This document shows positions 1 to 9,838 of a stretch of 64,000 nt of DNA, in pieces. This stretch comes from Bryoerythrophyllum caledonicum (lineage: Eukaryota; Streptophyta; Bryopsida; Pottiales; Pottiaceae). Position 1 is the stretch's first letter, and the number at the start of each line of letters is the position of its first letter. The DNA is taken from positions 2,392,168 to 2,456,167 of the forward strand of contig OZ020522.1 of NCBI GenBank assembly GCA_963971425.1, given 5' to 3'. Made by a program: the position numbers and the translations under genes. The notes below the pieces were generated by a model that was not told where the DNA came from, did not search any database, and was given only the letters and a program-made list of their open reading frames with translations.

Positions 1-1620
1 ATGTCACCACCTCTGCAAAGTTCTCTCTCATCACTAGTTTCACTACCATGTGCTCGTTCCCTGTGAGAGCTTGAAACTTCAGCGGGCCAAATGTGAATGA
101 AAATATGCTCCACTTCAAAAGTGTTCAAGTCGAAGTTGGAATACGCCTAACCCCACAACATGCTAACTTAGGTGACGGCCTACGATGAACTCCTTGAACT
201 CACAAAATGAATCAGACAAAAAACAATTGATGGGATTAGAGTAGAGCTCATACAGTTGTGCTTGGCACACCTTCACAGCTGCAAAGTAATCACAGACAAA
301 GATATCTTTCTGTTGAGAGAACTTAATAAGATAATTCACCATCTCCAAGAGAAGCAAGAAATAAGATAATGCAACAAGAACTAAAATGTCATAGAGGAGT
401 TCAAAATTCTTCATGGCAGCTTCCTTCGCCGAAGGCTTTGAATCCTTGTCGACCTAATCCTATGCCATCTTTGCCATCAACGTCTTGTACTCCTCCATGA
501 CTCTCTTCAAGGGAGAAAACATGCTCAACCTAAGTGTTTTGATCTGCTTATGCATGAGCAAACGTTTCCAGTCTTACAAAAAGATATACAAAGCATGGAA
601 TTAGGAATCTTCCAGTGAAAAGCAGGTCATAAGAGACGGAAAGGAAAAACATATCAAATATCTCACGTGTAGGACAATCTTTAGATCCTTTGTGCGCATG
701 AGCTCCAACAGCTTGTTGAACTCGAGATGCCTCTTTGGACTTGCAGAGAGATATGTGTGCAGAGTTTGCAACAGAGTCTCAATTTTTGAGATGACCGGTA
801 AATGTGACAAAGTCTTCAGAGCAAGATTAGTCTTGTGACTAAAACGAGGTACGACCTCCATGTGCGGAGCGACATTGTCTTGCATGGGTTTTGTAGCCCC
901 TTCTCTTGATCCCTACTCAAAACATGTTAGAAAACTTAGACAAAGCAACGGCAACAACAACAAAGAAGAGAACGTAATCAAGGTTGTCAAAACGGACGGC
1001 GTATTACTGTTCACGGACGTATATGTCCGATCAACGCTAACTAAACTACAAATGGCTGCCAATCTTTGGAGCCCCATAGCTTTCTCAAAAATTATCCAAA
1101 TCGGACATATGAGATGTTTTTCGGCATCTACATTTTCCAAAGGTTGGCAATCATTTGTACTTTAGTCATCATTAATTGGACATATATGTTTGTGAACAGT
1201 AACATGCAATCCGTCTTTACAACTATGAACGCAACACACAACATGTTAAAAAACTTAGACAAGGCATGGGCAGCAGTACTAGAGAAGTGAACGTAACATG
1301 GAGTAAAGTGAATATACCTGGAAGACTACAGTGTCATCAGCCTCGAATGACACCTACTTGAGCTGCATGTCTTCTCGAAAAACGTCACCCTTCTCTTTGA
1401 TTGCATCAATAATGCACATAGCCAACCTCACAACGCTACCTCTCTTCGTTATTCTCTCCAACAACAATAGGGACTCTGTAAAAATCATGGACGACATAAA
1501 CGTGTATGGATATCTATGACACACTGTCTACAGTGGTCACCTCGTCACAAGTGACAACGAAGAATCCATAGGCGCTCATGTTTTCCTTGGTCTTCTGCAC
1601 AATATCCTTGTGTAGTTATT
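1..1620 (-). pseudogene. Catalytic/C-terminal part of hAT-like transposase, decayed
   Basis: Minus-strand blocks at about 1610-1520 (ENMSAYGFFVVTCDEVTTV, resembling the first acidic motif of this transposase group), 885-601 (SHKTNLALKTLSHLPVISKI, then SPKRHLEFNKLLELM) and 414-163 (helical, hydrophobic, FLLLLEMVNYLIKF) follow the expected family order. Stops and frame changes separate them, and a 377-bp inverted-repeat element sits between the first two. No intact function is expected. Confidence 0.5.
922..1298. repeat. Inverted-repeat element inside the hAT-like remnant
   Basis: Near-identical direct repeats (ACATGTTAGAAAACTTAGAC at about 922 and ACATGTTAAAAAACTTAGAC at about 1241) bracket an imperfect palindrome. 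CAAAACGGACGGCGTATTAC and ACGGACGTATATGTCCGATC on the left pair with ATTGGACATATATGTTTGTG and ATGCAATCCGTCTTT on the right, and GGCTGCCAATC pairs with GGTTGGCAATC around a centre near 1100. It carries no protein. The centre (GAGATGTTTTTCGGCATCTA) resembles the centre of the foldback repeat at 63.83-63.96 kb, so both may belong to one MITE or foldback family. Confidence 0.5.
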
Positions 1621-1804
1621 CAGTCATCACCCACCCATCATTGTTTCTCTAATGTTTGTGACTGAAATTTGGAATCCTGAGAAATTTGAACAACTCTTGC
1701 AAGCTCTCATACTCTAACATTGGGCAACCCGTTGATAGCATGTGGAAGATGGTAGCAAACCGTTGGATTTTATGCGCCTTCTCTCCCTTCATCTCGACAA
1801 TCAT

Positions 1805-2475
1805 CTACTGAGCTATGCTTGGCCGGTGGATGATCTGAGTGTTGAAGACCTCAACTGGATTCGGGTAATGGCATGCCTTATTGATGTAGACTTTGACCTT
1901 CTTGACTCCTAAGCGCAGAAGATCCTTGTCTGCAATGCGTTTTCCAGCGTGTTTCTCCGGAGTGTATCTCTTTGGGCCCATTCTGAATACTCGGCCAATC
2001 ACTTGTGTGCAAATCTTGCAGCGCACTCTGTGGACATCAGTGTCATGCTTCCCATGCAACATCTCCGCCCATGGGTGCTGGACTGCCAAAATGTCCTGAC
2101 ATTTACGAGTTACATCATACCTGTTGTGTTTGCCTTTGGAACCACTGTCCTATGCGTTGTTGAGGTCGATCACCTCAACATCTTCATCATCACAAGAAAG
2201 CTCTAGCAGCTTTGAAAGGCCAGTGGGGCAGATGAGGCGAACTGTTGGATTTGCATGCGAGGATGTAGAACATCCGTGGATGCAAAACTCTATGCTACTA
2301 ATGCGACATTCTCAGCGCCGGTTGTTGCCTCCTTTGCAATGCCTTTCCAACTTCGCTTTGGTGCAGGTGTAGGAACGTTAAGCGCAAATTGATCCGCAAC
2401 ATCTCCATTGCTGGCTAAGTAGGACTCCAACACCGTTGTTCTTCTAAACCTGTTCACTTTCACCGCTTTTGCCAT
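1805..2475 (-). pseudogene. N-terminal part of hAT-like transposase with BED-like zinc finger
   Basis: Two minus-strand blocks are seen. 2475-2290 begins MAKAVKVNRFRRTT and is a basic leader. 2089-1805 contains HPWAEMLHGKHDTDVHRVRC, then KICTQVIGR and a later EKHAGKR. The C-x2-C pair followed by a His about 26 residues on fits a degenerate BED-type DNA-binding finger. The stretch between the blocks is out of frame, so this is a relic. It probably bound the element's own termini when intact. Confidence 0.5.
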
Positions 2476-3679
2476 CTTGCAACCTCTTCACAAAACAATG
2501 CACACAAGCCAACAAGCACTCATTGAGCACAATTAGAACCAAAATGAAACAAACCAGTCATGAGCATGAGGCTTTGCAAGGCACTAGGATGCTTGCAATT
2601 GTGTACAAAAGATTTCACAAGCATGAGCAATGACAAGGAAATTATGAAATGAGTTGTGATGGTGTTCGAGTTGTTGGCCTACCAATGTTGTCATTGATGC
2701 TCCGAAATCCTAGTATGAAGTACCAAACTCTTCGTTGCGCCTTCGCGCCACCGTCCACGGCCCACCACCAAAATCACTCTTGGTAATGAGAGTTCTTGAA
2801 CAACAGTACTCTCAATGTGTTCCGGCCATTTCATTTTTCTACCAAACCGTTCACAGTCGAGACGGATTGTGGCGATCAATAGGAAAACTTAGTACGTTGA
2901 GTAGGGCGACATGGGTGAGAATTGTTGTCAAAAGCCTGGCAAAATCTTAGATGTTCATTGTGGCAAAGTGACAACATTAAGGATCATGGTGTCGCTATCT
3001 AGCGCAAGCTTTGTTGTACATGGAAAGTATACAGGCGACAAACAATCATGAACCAAAGCAACGGGACGATGCCCCTCCCGCCATCGCATGCAACGTGGTA
3101 AAATTAGTGCCCAATCAAGATCCAGAAAGGTAAAGGCATGGTGCTAGCTCTTTTTTCATTTTGTTTTTAGGCAAAAATTTGCCAGCTAAGAAAAGGCTTG
3201 TCTTAGTAATGCCCTTCTACAGTAAAATTTCAAAGAGGAATGTTAGAAATTGACACCATAGGACCCAACCAAAACTTCAAAATGCCATTTTATGACACTT
3301 GGTCCTAGGGGTTAAATATAAACACCAGGGGTTGCAAAAAATTTCTCCAATGTTGCGAGCTCAAAAATAATACTATTCAACTCAACAGTACCTTGCCCAA
3401 CTTCTCCAACTTGCTTGGAATCCAGAACTTAATGTTAAAAGCACCATAACTTTTTCCAAGTAAATCTTTAAAATAACAAATTCAAATTTGAAACACCTAC
3501 TCTTTTAAAAAAATTCAAAAATTACTTTTCAAAGTTTTAGGAACATGCCCAAGCCCTCAAAAGTCCCTCATAAATCAAGTTGTTCTTTAGTAGCTAAATT
3601 GGTCTTGGGTACAATTTCAGAGAAAGAGATGAACTACACCGTTCTTTGAATATAGTGTGGACTAGAGCAATCAAGTTTG
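2476..3679. other. No gene recognised
   Basis: There is no convincing coding region on either strand, only short shadow frames. The right part (from about 3160) becomes AT-rich and leads into the foldback repeat. A scattered phrase (ACTAAATTGGTCTTGGGTAC) did not match anything else in the window. Confidence 0.4.
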
Positions 3680-4642
3680 TGCAGTTGGGTAACAGCCAAA
3701 TTGACGCCTTGTGCAATTCCAGGAATAGTGTCCACACTGCTGCCAACTTTGACATCGTCCCAAGGGCTAAAAATTGTTATTTTACCATTAAATTTTAGAC
3801 ACAAAATCACCTTTATGTTGAGAGCATGTGCACCAAATTTCAAAGCTAGAGGTTTATACAAAAAAAGATATTCAAGATTTATCAACAGGGGTAGCTGTAA
3901 GAAAAGTTTCACAACTGCCAACTTTAACACCCTTCTCAGGATTGAAGAATTTTTTTCCCATGGAATTTTGGGAGTGGAAACATCTTTATATTAATTACAT
4001 GTGTGGAAAGATTCAAGTCCAAAAGACCCACAAAAAAATGATATTCCAAATCTACCAACACCTGTAGTTGGATAGAAACAAAGGAGAAAACTGTGTTTTC
4101 TAAAATACTATTTTTGTGTGTATCTTTTGGCCTTGAAAATTTTCACACATGTTATCAACATAACAATGATCTTGTGACAAAAATTTCATATTGAAATAAC
4201 AAATTCTCAACCCTAAGGAGGCAATAACGATTTTTCCCTTTGTTTCTCACAATTACACATGTTGGTAGATTTGGAATATCATTTTTTTTGTGGATCTTTT
4301 GGACTTGAATCTTTTCACACATGTAATTAACATAAAGATGTTTCCACTCCCAAATTCCCATGGGAAAAAAAATTCTTCAATCGTTGGAAGGGTGTCAAAG
4401 TTAACAGCTGTGAAACTTTTCTTACAGCTGCCCCTTGTTGGTAAATCTTGAATATCTTTTTTTGTATAAATCTCCTCGCCTTGAACTTTGGTACACATGT
4501 TCTCAATAAAAAGATGATTCTATGTCTAAATCTCATGGTAAAATTAAAATTTTCCAACCCATGGGAGGATGTCAAAGTTAGCAATAGTGTGGACACTATC
4601 CCTGGAATTGCACAAGGCGCCAATTTGGGTGTCATCCCACTG
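3680..4642. repeat. Large foldback (inverted) repeat, two ~400-bp arms
   Basis: The left arm (about 3680-4085) is repeated in reverse complement by the right arm (about 4240-4642). Matching pairs include CTTGTGCAATTCCAGGAATA (left) with CCTGGAATTGCACAAGG (right), TTTATACAAAAAAAGATATT with ATATCTTTTTTTGTATAAAT, and GTGGAAACATCTTTATATTA with TAACATAAAGATGTTTCCAC. The spacer is about 150 bp. Frames on both strands are mirror images of one another and are not genes. Arm divergence is modest (roughly one change in ten by eye). Transcribed, it could fold into a long hairpin and feed small RNAs, which is inference. Confidence 0.8.
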
Positions 4643-4747
4643 TAAACTCATTGGACTCTACATCCAAATTTCCAATTAGCTATTGGCACACACTTGCTTG
4701 AAAACAAATACCCAATCAAACTTTGACATGCATGTACTTGATGTAAA

Positions 4748-5095
4748 CTACACTAACATTCGCATTTAGTGTAGTAAACACTAAATATGAACGCGTACAC
4801 TAATTGCAAACCATGCAATTAGTGTAGTGATAGAATACTACACTAAATGTCAACTACTACACTATTTGTGAATTCTATTAAAAATTAGAATAGATTTTCT
4901 TTCACTTATGCACATTTAGTGTAACTATAGTACAAGAAGATTCTTGGTGGCTAGTGGGTAGTTGATTGGGTGGTTGATTAGAACTCACATTAATGACATT
5001 GGTGGCTAAACACTAATTGTCAACTTATTCACAAATAGTGTACTAGGGTAAGTACACTATTTGTGTCACTACACTAAATGCGAATTTTAGTGTAG
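4748..5095. repeat. Short TIR element, family A (CTACACTAA termini)
   Basis: The left end CTACACTAACATTCGCATTT pairs with the right end (reverse complement CTACACTAAAATTCGCATTT), giving a terminal inverted repeat of at least 27 bp. The interior is full of small permutations of ACACTAAAT and TACACTATTTGTG. There is no coding capacity. A second, inverted member of the family starts at 63637. The outer CTA-CACTA termini resemble CACTA-class MITEs, but no clean 3-bp target duplication could be fixed. Confidence 0.65.
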
Positions 5096-5201
5096 AGTGG
5101 GTTATTCACTTCAATTATAAATCCACACTATATTCAGTGAAGGTATAGTAGGCAGGAATTCCATATCATGTTACAAACTCAAAAGGAAAGGGCTGACCAT
5201 A

Positions 5202-5410
5202 CAATGTCTTGCAAAACTGAGTCAAGTTCTAGTAATTCGAAATTCAATTACCAATGTAGGAAAACTGGCAATAGATTTGCACAAATCATAAATTGTACAA
5301 GATAGCAATTTCAGTAGGCTACAATTTGATGCAAAAGAAAGTTCTTCTTACATTCACATGTAAAAGAAAATTACATTCGAAGGAAACTATGTCTCTTGAC
5401 TCAGTTTTGC
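5202..5410 (+). repeat. Left terminal inverted repeat of Tc1 element
   Basis: It is the reverse complement of 6615-6823. The sequence GCAAAACTGAGTCAAG occurs at the outer end and, inverted as CTTGACTCAGTTTTGC, at the inner end, so the TIR is bounded by its own inverted sub-repeats. Confidence 0.9.
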
Positions 5411-5556
5411 GTGCCATTGAGGACTCATGAGCCAAGACATGTGTTTTGCATGCCACAAATGCATTGAAGATGTATGAGCTCAAATTGGCTTGGGCATGTT
5501 AAACTACAATGTTGCAATACTCCATGCACATAGTTAATATACTTTTATTACTCAAC

Positions 5557-6594
5557 ATGGTGTACTTGAAGGAGCTTTCTGCAAGCGCTCATACAGACCT
5601 TGATAATTCTATTTTGGTGAAGTTGCAAGCTGGTAGATCCACAAGGGATGTAGCAAGTGAGTTGCAGGTGTCTCAAAGTCATGTTGCAAGACTTAGAAGG
5701 AAGAGATTGTTTGATATTCCTACTAGTAGTGGTGGTAGACCACAAGTATTAACAGATGCTCAAAAGAGAGCATGCATTAGAGCTGTCACATCAGGAGGAT
5801 TTGAAACTGCGACATATGCTACCCAGCATGTACGTGAGGAATGCCAAGTTACTGTAAGTGTTGATACGGTGAGAAGGGTCTTACGTGCATGAGGACTCAG
5901 ATCAAAAGTGAAGCAGAAGAAACCGAAATTGAACCAGAGACACATCAAGGATCGACTTGAATTTGCTAGGCGCCATGAACATTGGACCATTCATGATTGG
6001 GAGCACATCATCTTCTCTAATGAGACAAAGGTAAATCGATTTTGCTCCGATGGTCGCAGTTGGTGTTGGATTCGCAATGAACGGTCTTCTGATTTAAAAG
6101 AAGTGAAACAAACTGTAAAGTTTGGTGGTGGTTCTGTCATGTTGTGGGGTTGTATGACATTTCAAGGCCCAAGCATGTTTTGTAGAATTGAAGGAAGAAT
6201 GGATCAACATCAGTACAAAGAAATTTTGCATAGAGATTTAATGTACACGGTGATGGCATATGATCTTGATCCTTCGAATTTGATATTTCAGCATGACAAT
6301 GATCCCAAACATACAGCAAAAAGTGCTCGCCAATGGCTAAAATCACAAAACTTTGATGCTCTTAAGTGGCCTACACAATCTCTTGACCTAAATCCAATTG
6401 AACATCTTTGGGTAAGGCTGAAACGTCGTCTTAACCAGTATGAAAGTGCTCCAAAAGGAATTTTAGAGTTGTCAGAACGTATTGAGGATTGTTGGACTTC
6501 TATAAAACCAGAGGAGTGTAGGAGGTTGTACAAAAGCATGCCACGATGAATCCAAGCTGTTTTAGTTGCCAAAGGCAAGTGGACAAAATATTAA
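5557..6594 (+). pseudogene. Tc1-type DD34E transposase, disabled
   Basis: The frame reads about 345 codons, the usual Tc1 transposase length. The N-terminal paired/HTH region includes AGRSTRDVASELQVSQSHVA and the RRK basic cluster, then GGRPQVLTDAQKRA. The DDE domain follows: HDNDPKHTA holds the second Asp, and NPIEHLW holds the Glu with 34 residues between. The first catalytic Asp is replaced: the motif reads FSNETK where family members have SDETK. TGA stops interrupt the frame at 5890-5892 and 6547-6549; at both, CGA-to-TGA by cytosine deamination is the simplest explanation. After the second stop the frame continues IQAVLVAKGKWTKY, a normal Tc1 C terminus. Start chosen at the Met before VYLKEL; an upstream in-frame Met at 5509 is possible. 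Confidence 0.9.
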
Positions 6595-6614
6595 GTTGTT
6601 TTTTGGTTGATGAT

Positions 6615-6823
6615 ACAAAACTGAGTCAAGTGACACAGTTTCCTTGAAATGTAATTTTCTTGTACATATGAATGTAAGAAGAACTTTCTTTTGCACCAAA
6701 TTGTAGCCCACTGAAATTGCTATCTTGTACAATTTATGATTTGTGCAAATCCATTGCCAGTTTTCCTACATTGGTAATTGAATTTCGAATTACCAGAACT
6801 TGACTCAGTTTTGCTAGACACTG
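6615..6823 (-). repeat. Right terminal inverted repeat of Tc1 element
   Basis: It mirrors 5202-5410, ending in the Tc1-typical CAGTG tip (read inward on the minus strand). It carries the same CAAAACTGAGTCAAG sub-repeat at both of its boundaries, making four copies of this probable transposase-binding motif in the element. Confidence 0.9.
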
Positions 6824-7021
6824 TACATCGATTCCTCTATATATATAATTATTGGAACAAACTGCACAAACAACAACCTTCCAGCTGACAATGTATCGGG
6901 CAGACGACGTTCTGACCTCACAATGGATCATCTCTTAGTCGGACAGTTCATAAACCTAACCCAAGCAACAGTATGTGCCAGGCGCTGAATGAACACAATC
7001 CAAAGATAAGAGAATGACAGC

Positions 7022-7365
7022 AGTCCTCAGAATTCACATTACTACAAAGACTTAACATGTAAGAGGGGGCATTCAATTCACAGCTTATCTCTGACACTGG
7101 TCTTGGATGCAAATTTACAGAAAAAGCTGAACCAGTAGCAAGGAATGCAGGTCAACAATCATAAAAACTTCAAAAATGCAAGAGCTCAATCAACCAACAT
7201 ACTTACAATTTCTCAAGACATCAGCTTGTCATGAAGGCACAATCCTCAGAGTTCACATTACTACAAAAAATTCACCAACATACAAGAGCGCATTCAAATC
7301 AAAAGGTTACCTCTTAAACTGATCTTGCTTGCAATTTCACAGGAAGAGATGAACCAATGCCAATT
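7022..7365. repeat. Duplicated block downstream of RPL31
   Basis: CCTCAGAATTCACATTACTA (about 7024) recurs as CCTCAGAGTTCACATTACTA (about 7251). The similarity continues for about 115-135 bp through CTGGTCTTGGATGCAAATTT versus CTGATCTTGCTTGCAATTTC and AAGCTGAACCAGTAGC versus AGAGATGAACCAATGC. The copy nearest the gene probably belongs to the RPL31 3' UTR (the gene reads leftward), and the distal copy is a diverged duplicate. Confidence 0.6.
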
Positions 7366-7412
7366 CATCATGTCATAAGGCTCAAGGGCAGGGTGGTGGC
7401 ATAAGACCTCTT

Positions 7413-8141
7413 CTATTCCTCCTCCTCCTCTACGACCTTGGTTCCCAAATTCCTAAACCCTCCGGCGGGCACCTCCGCGACGGAGACGTACGAGTAGAAC
7501 TCGTCCGTCGCGTCCTCATCGTCGTTGCGCTTCCGGGCAATGCGTACTCGGACTCTGGTGGGCACGTTGCGCACTCCTCTGCTCCAAAGGTGCTTGTTCA
7601 GCTTCACATCCAGCCGGACATCGCCGGTCCCCATCGTCTTCTGCGCGAACTTCCTGATCTCCTTCACTGCCTTCGGCGCCATCTTCTTAAAGGTGCTGCA
7701 CAAAGAAGTGAAAAAACACTGTAAGAAACATCATCCCTCGAATTACCGACCAAAACCCTAACCCGCTCTTACACAACACTACTCCGCAGTAAATGCTGTA
7801 ACAGAATCACCTCTACTGCGTTCTCCACAAGAACGAACATCACATCCTCACAATATCCTCTCATTCCACACAAACCACCACCGAGCAACTCGACAAACGC
7901 GCCTCCGGCAACAGACGGAGTTCAAATCACGAAATAAGAGAACGAATCCTCCAACAAAAACACACTCCAGACACTTAAGGAAATTGATGCAATTGAGGGA
8001 CAGAGAGAGAGCGATATGGAGGAGGGAGGGAGGGAGGGAGGGAGGGAGGGAGTTTTACCAGCCATGCAGTCTCTTGTGGAGATTGATGGTGTATTCGCGG
8101 GTTACGACCTCATCCTTGCGGATTTTCGTCTTCTCCACCAT
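7413..8141 (-). CDS. RPL31: 60S ribosomal protein L31 (eL31), two exons
   Basis: Exon 1 is 8141-8059 and exon 2 is 7695-7413. The intron has a GT donor (GTAAAACT) and a CAG acceptor after a T-rich tract, and splits the Cys codon of HGC-TFKK. The spliced frame is 366 nt, 121 residues plus stop, the normal length for plant eL31. The family signature is continuous: [61 protein letters not shown], then an acidic C terminus. eL31 sits near the peptide exit tunnel of the cytosolic large subunit. ATG context is favourable (CAACCATGGTGG). Telo-box motifs lie about 115 bp upstream. I see no defect, so the gene is likely functional. Confidence 0.97.
8018..8052. repeat. (GGGA)n microsatellite in the RPL31 intron
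   Basis: About eight GGGA units on the plus strand lie directly beside the RPL31 intron donor (donor at 8058-8051 on the minus strand). The transcript therefore carries a CCCT/UCCC tract within a few bases of the 5' splice site; the opposite strand has G-quadruplex potential. Confidence 0.9.
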
Positions 8142-8253
8142 GGTTGCGGGTTGGAGCGACGCGCGTATCCGAGACGGAGGGGTGGCGATGGCGATGGCGG
8201 ACGAGAAAGGGCGTCGCTTTGCAAACCCCTCGCCCCTTGTGGTGTCCTCCCCG

Positions 8254-8268
8254 AACCCTAACCCTAAA
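8254..8268 (-). promoter_or_regulatory. Tandem telo-box upstream of RPL31
   Basis: The plus strand reads AACCCTAACCCTAAA, two overlapping copies of the AAACCCTA telo-box. This element is well known in 5' regions of plant ribosomal protein and translation genes, where it supports growth-linked expression. It sits about 115 bp upstream of the RPL31 ATG, probably in the promoter or 5' UTR. Confidence 0.65.
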
Positions 8269-8289
8269 ATCTCTCCCGTGATGATGAAT

Positions 8290-9838
8290 AACTGACGAGC
8301 GGAGTCCGTCACCTTTTTCTCATCCATTATACATCCATCATCCATTTCCACATCAGCAAACCCACCTGTACCCGGCGAAACTCCATCGAGGTTTCTTCTT
8401 TCTTTTCTTTTTGTATATTTATTGTATATTTTTAGAAAGATTAATGCTTCTTTTAAAATTTAAGGTAATTTTGATACTCATTATTTTGAATTATAACTCC
8501 TATGAAGGTAAATATAAGTACATACTTATATTTAGCTTAAATATCTAGGGGTTATCCTTAACTTCATGAGAGTTCTTGTTATTAATGAAGAACCTCTAGA
8601 TTTCATAAATATTACCAAATGTCAATAAAATGATGTGGATTTTATATATATGAATCTTACAAAAAAACACTAAATATTCATAGAAATGTGCATCATTCAG
8701 TATTTTCACATTAAGTAAATTATTATTAGTATTTGAAATAGACAATTAAAGTAGAACAAGATCTTATGAATATAAATCAACTTCTTGATCTTGCCATTGT
8801 ATCCAATCATGGAAAAAAAAAATGAAAGATTTAAAAAAAAAGAAATTATAAAATATTACTTTTATATTATATACAAAACCATAATGATGAATCTTCCAAA
8901 TTATATATATATACATATAAATAGGATAAATCTATTATTAAATTCAATAAGGCCTCTTAAAATAATCATACTATATTCATTCTTCATAGTGCATTTTCCC
9001 TACATTTACATAAATGGTAATTTTGTAATTTATTTAAACATTCCAATCTTTCAAACTTTTTTGTAAAAAAAGAAGTTAAACCAAAATGTTTTGAGTAGTC
9101 TATTTACATATCTTCATTGAAAACTTAATTTAAAAAAAATTAAAATTGATGCTTCCTCCACTCAATGAAAACCCCCCCTCAATCAACCATTTCATCCATT
9201 TCGTATCCGTTATTAATATTTCTCGCCGGTGTGAACGCTACTACTTCATATACCAAACATTGCCAGTGTGAACGCTACTTCTTCAAATACCAAACATTGC
9301 CAGTGTGAACGGAGAATAAAGAGCGAAATCCAGATTATCTTCATTCTTCTCGCTTGGCCAATCACATCACTCAAACTAGTCGCTAGTGTTGAAAAACCGT
9401 CATTGGACTTAAAACTCAAGAAAATCTGTGATCTCGTAGACTTGAAAACACCAAATCTACATATATCTCACGCCATATCGGTTTTTTGCGCTGTGGTGGG
9501 ATTCGGTACTTGAGTACCGTATCATATTCACACCGGGGTTGCTCTTCTGAACAAAGTCTAAAGTATATGTACATAGATGAAGCAAGAATGTACACTCTGG
9601 GTAGATGAAGATTTTACATCATCTTTCTCACGGTTCAAGTTTCCTGAGGGTAAGTACCAATGAGGGGGTCGATTCGCTCTGGGCGTTATCCTCGCGTGCA
9701 ATTGCGAGACGATCACCGCGGTGTCGTGCATTGCGCCCGATTCTTCTCTATCTGGTTTTCGTGACTGCCTTCCACTCCTCGCTGCGGTTCCAGGATTCTA
9801 ATTATTGTTGAATTTGAGGGAGGTTTGAGGGAGCTTGG
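8290..9838. other. AT-rich intergenic region between divergent RPL31 and PPOX
   Basis: 8400-9180 is strongly AT-rich with no gene. Around 9229-9312 a 37-bp unit (GTGTGAACGCTACTACTTCA...) is repeated about twice, and an inverted form of its edge (TTCACACCGG at about 9529) suggests a small decayed TIR element from about 9223 to 9545. The last 250 bp before 9839 become GC-richer and presumably hold the PPOX promoter and 5' UTR. No TATA box could be fixed with confidence. Confidence 0.5.
9229..9312. repeat. 37-bp tandem repeat
   Basis: GTGTGAACGCTAC begins at about 9229 and 9266, and GTGTGAACGG at 9303, with ATACCAAACATTGCCA in each intervening unit. It is about two full units plus a partial one. 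Confidence 0.8.

Larger units (their letters stand above)
1..2475 (-). mobile_element. hAT-like DNA transposon remnant (runs off the left window edge)
   Basis: The minus strand from 2475 down to 1 carries discontinuous coding blocks in the order expected of one transposase: a short N-terminal leader, a zinc-finger block with CKIC and a later KHAG motif, a block reading VVTCDEVTTV, a block reading FSHKTNLALKTLSHLP, and a C-terminal helical block. I recognise this order, especially 'SHKTNLALKTLS', from hAT-like zinc-finger transposases common in moss and liverwort genomes. That comes from family memory, not a search. The reading frame is broken many times and an inverted-repeat element interrupts it at 922-1298. 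No terminal inverted repeats could be fixed because the 3' end lies outside the window. Confidence 0.6.
5202..6823 (+). mobile_element. Tc1/mariner (Tc1-type, DD34E) transposon, nearly complete
   Basis: The 1,622-bp element is flanked on both sides by the dinucleotide TA (5200-5201 and 6824-6825), as expected for Tc1/mariner insertion. The ends are CAATGTCTTGCAAAACTGAG and, reverse-complemented, CAGTGTCTAGCAAAACTGAG. Terminal inverted repeats are about 209 bp each. One transposase frame fills the interior. The two TIRs differ at only a few per cent of positions by eye, so insertion is moderately recent. Plant mariners are normally DD39D; a Tc1-type DD34E element in a plant genome is uncommon and suggests horizontal origin (inference). 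Confidence 0.92.

Noticed and set aside
3634-4645. Six open frames of 65-105 codons on both strands
   Set aside because: They are mirror translations of the two arms of a foldback repeat.
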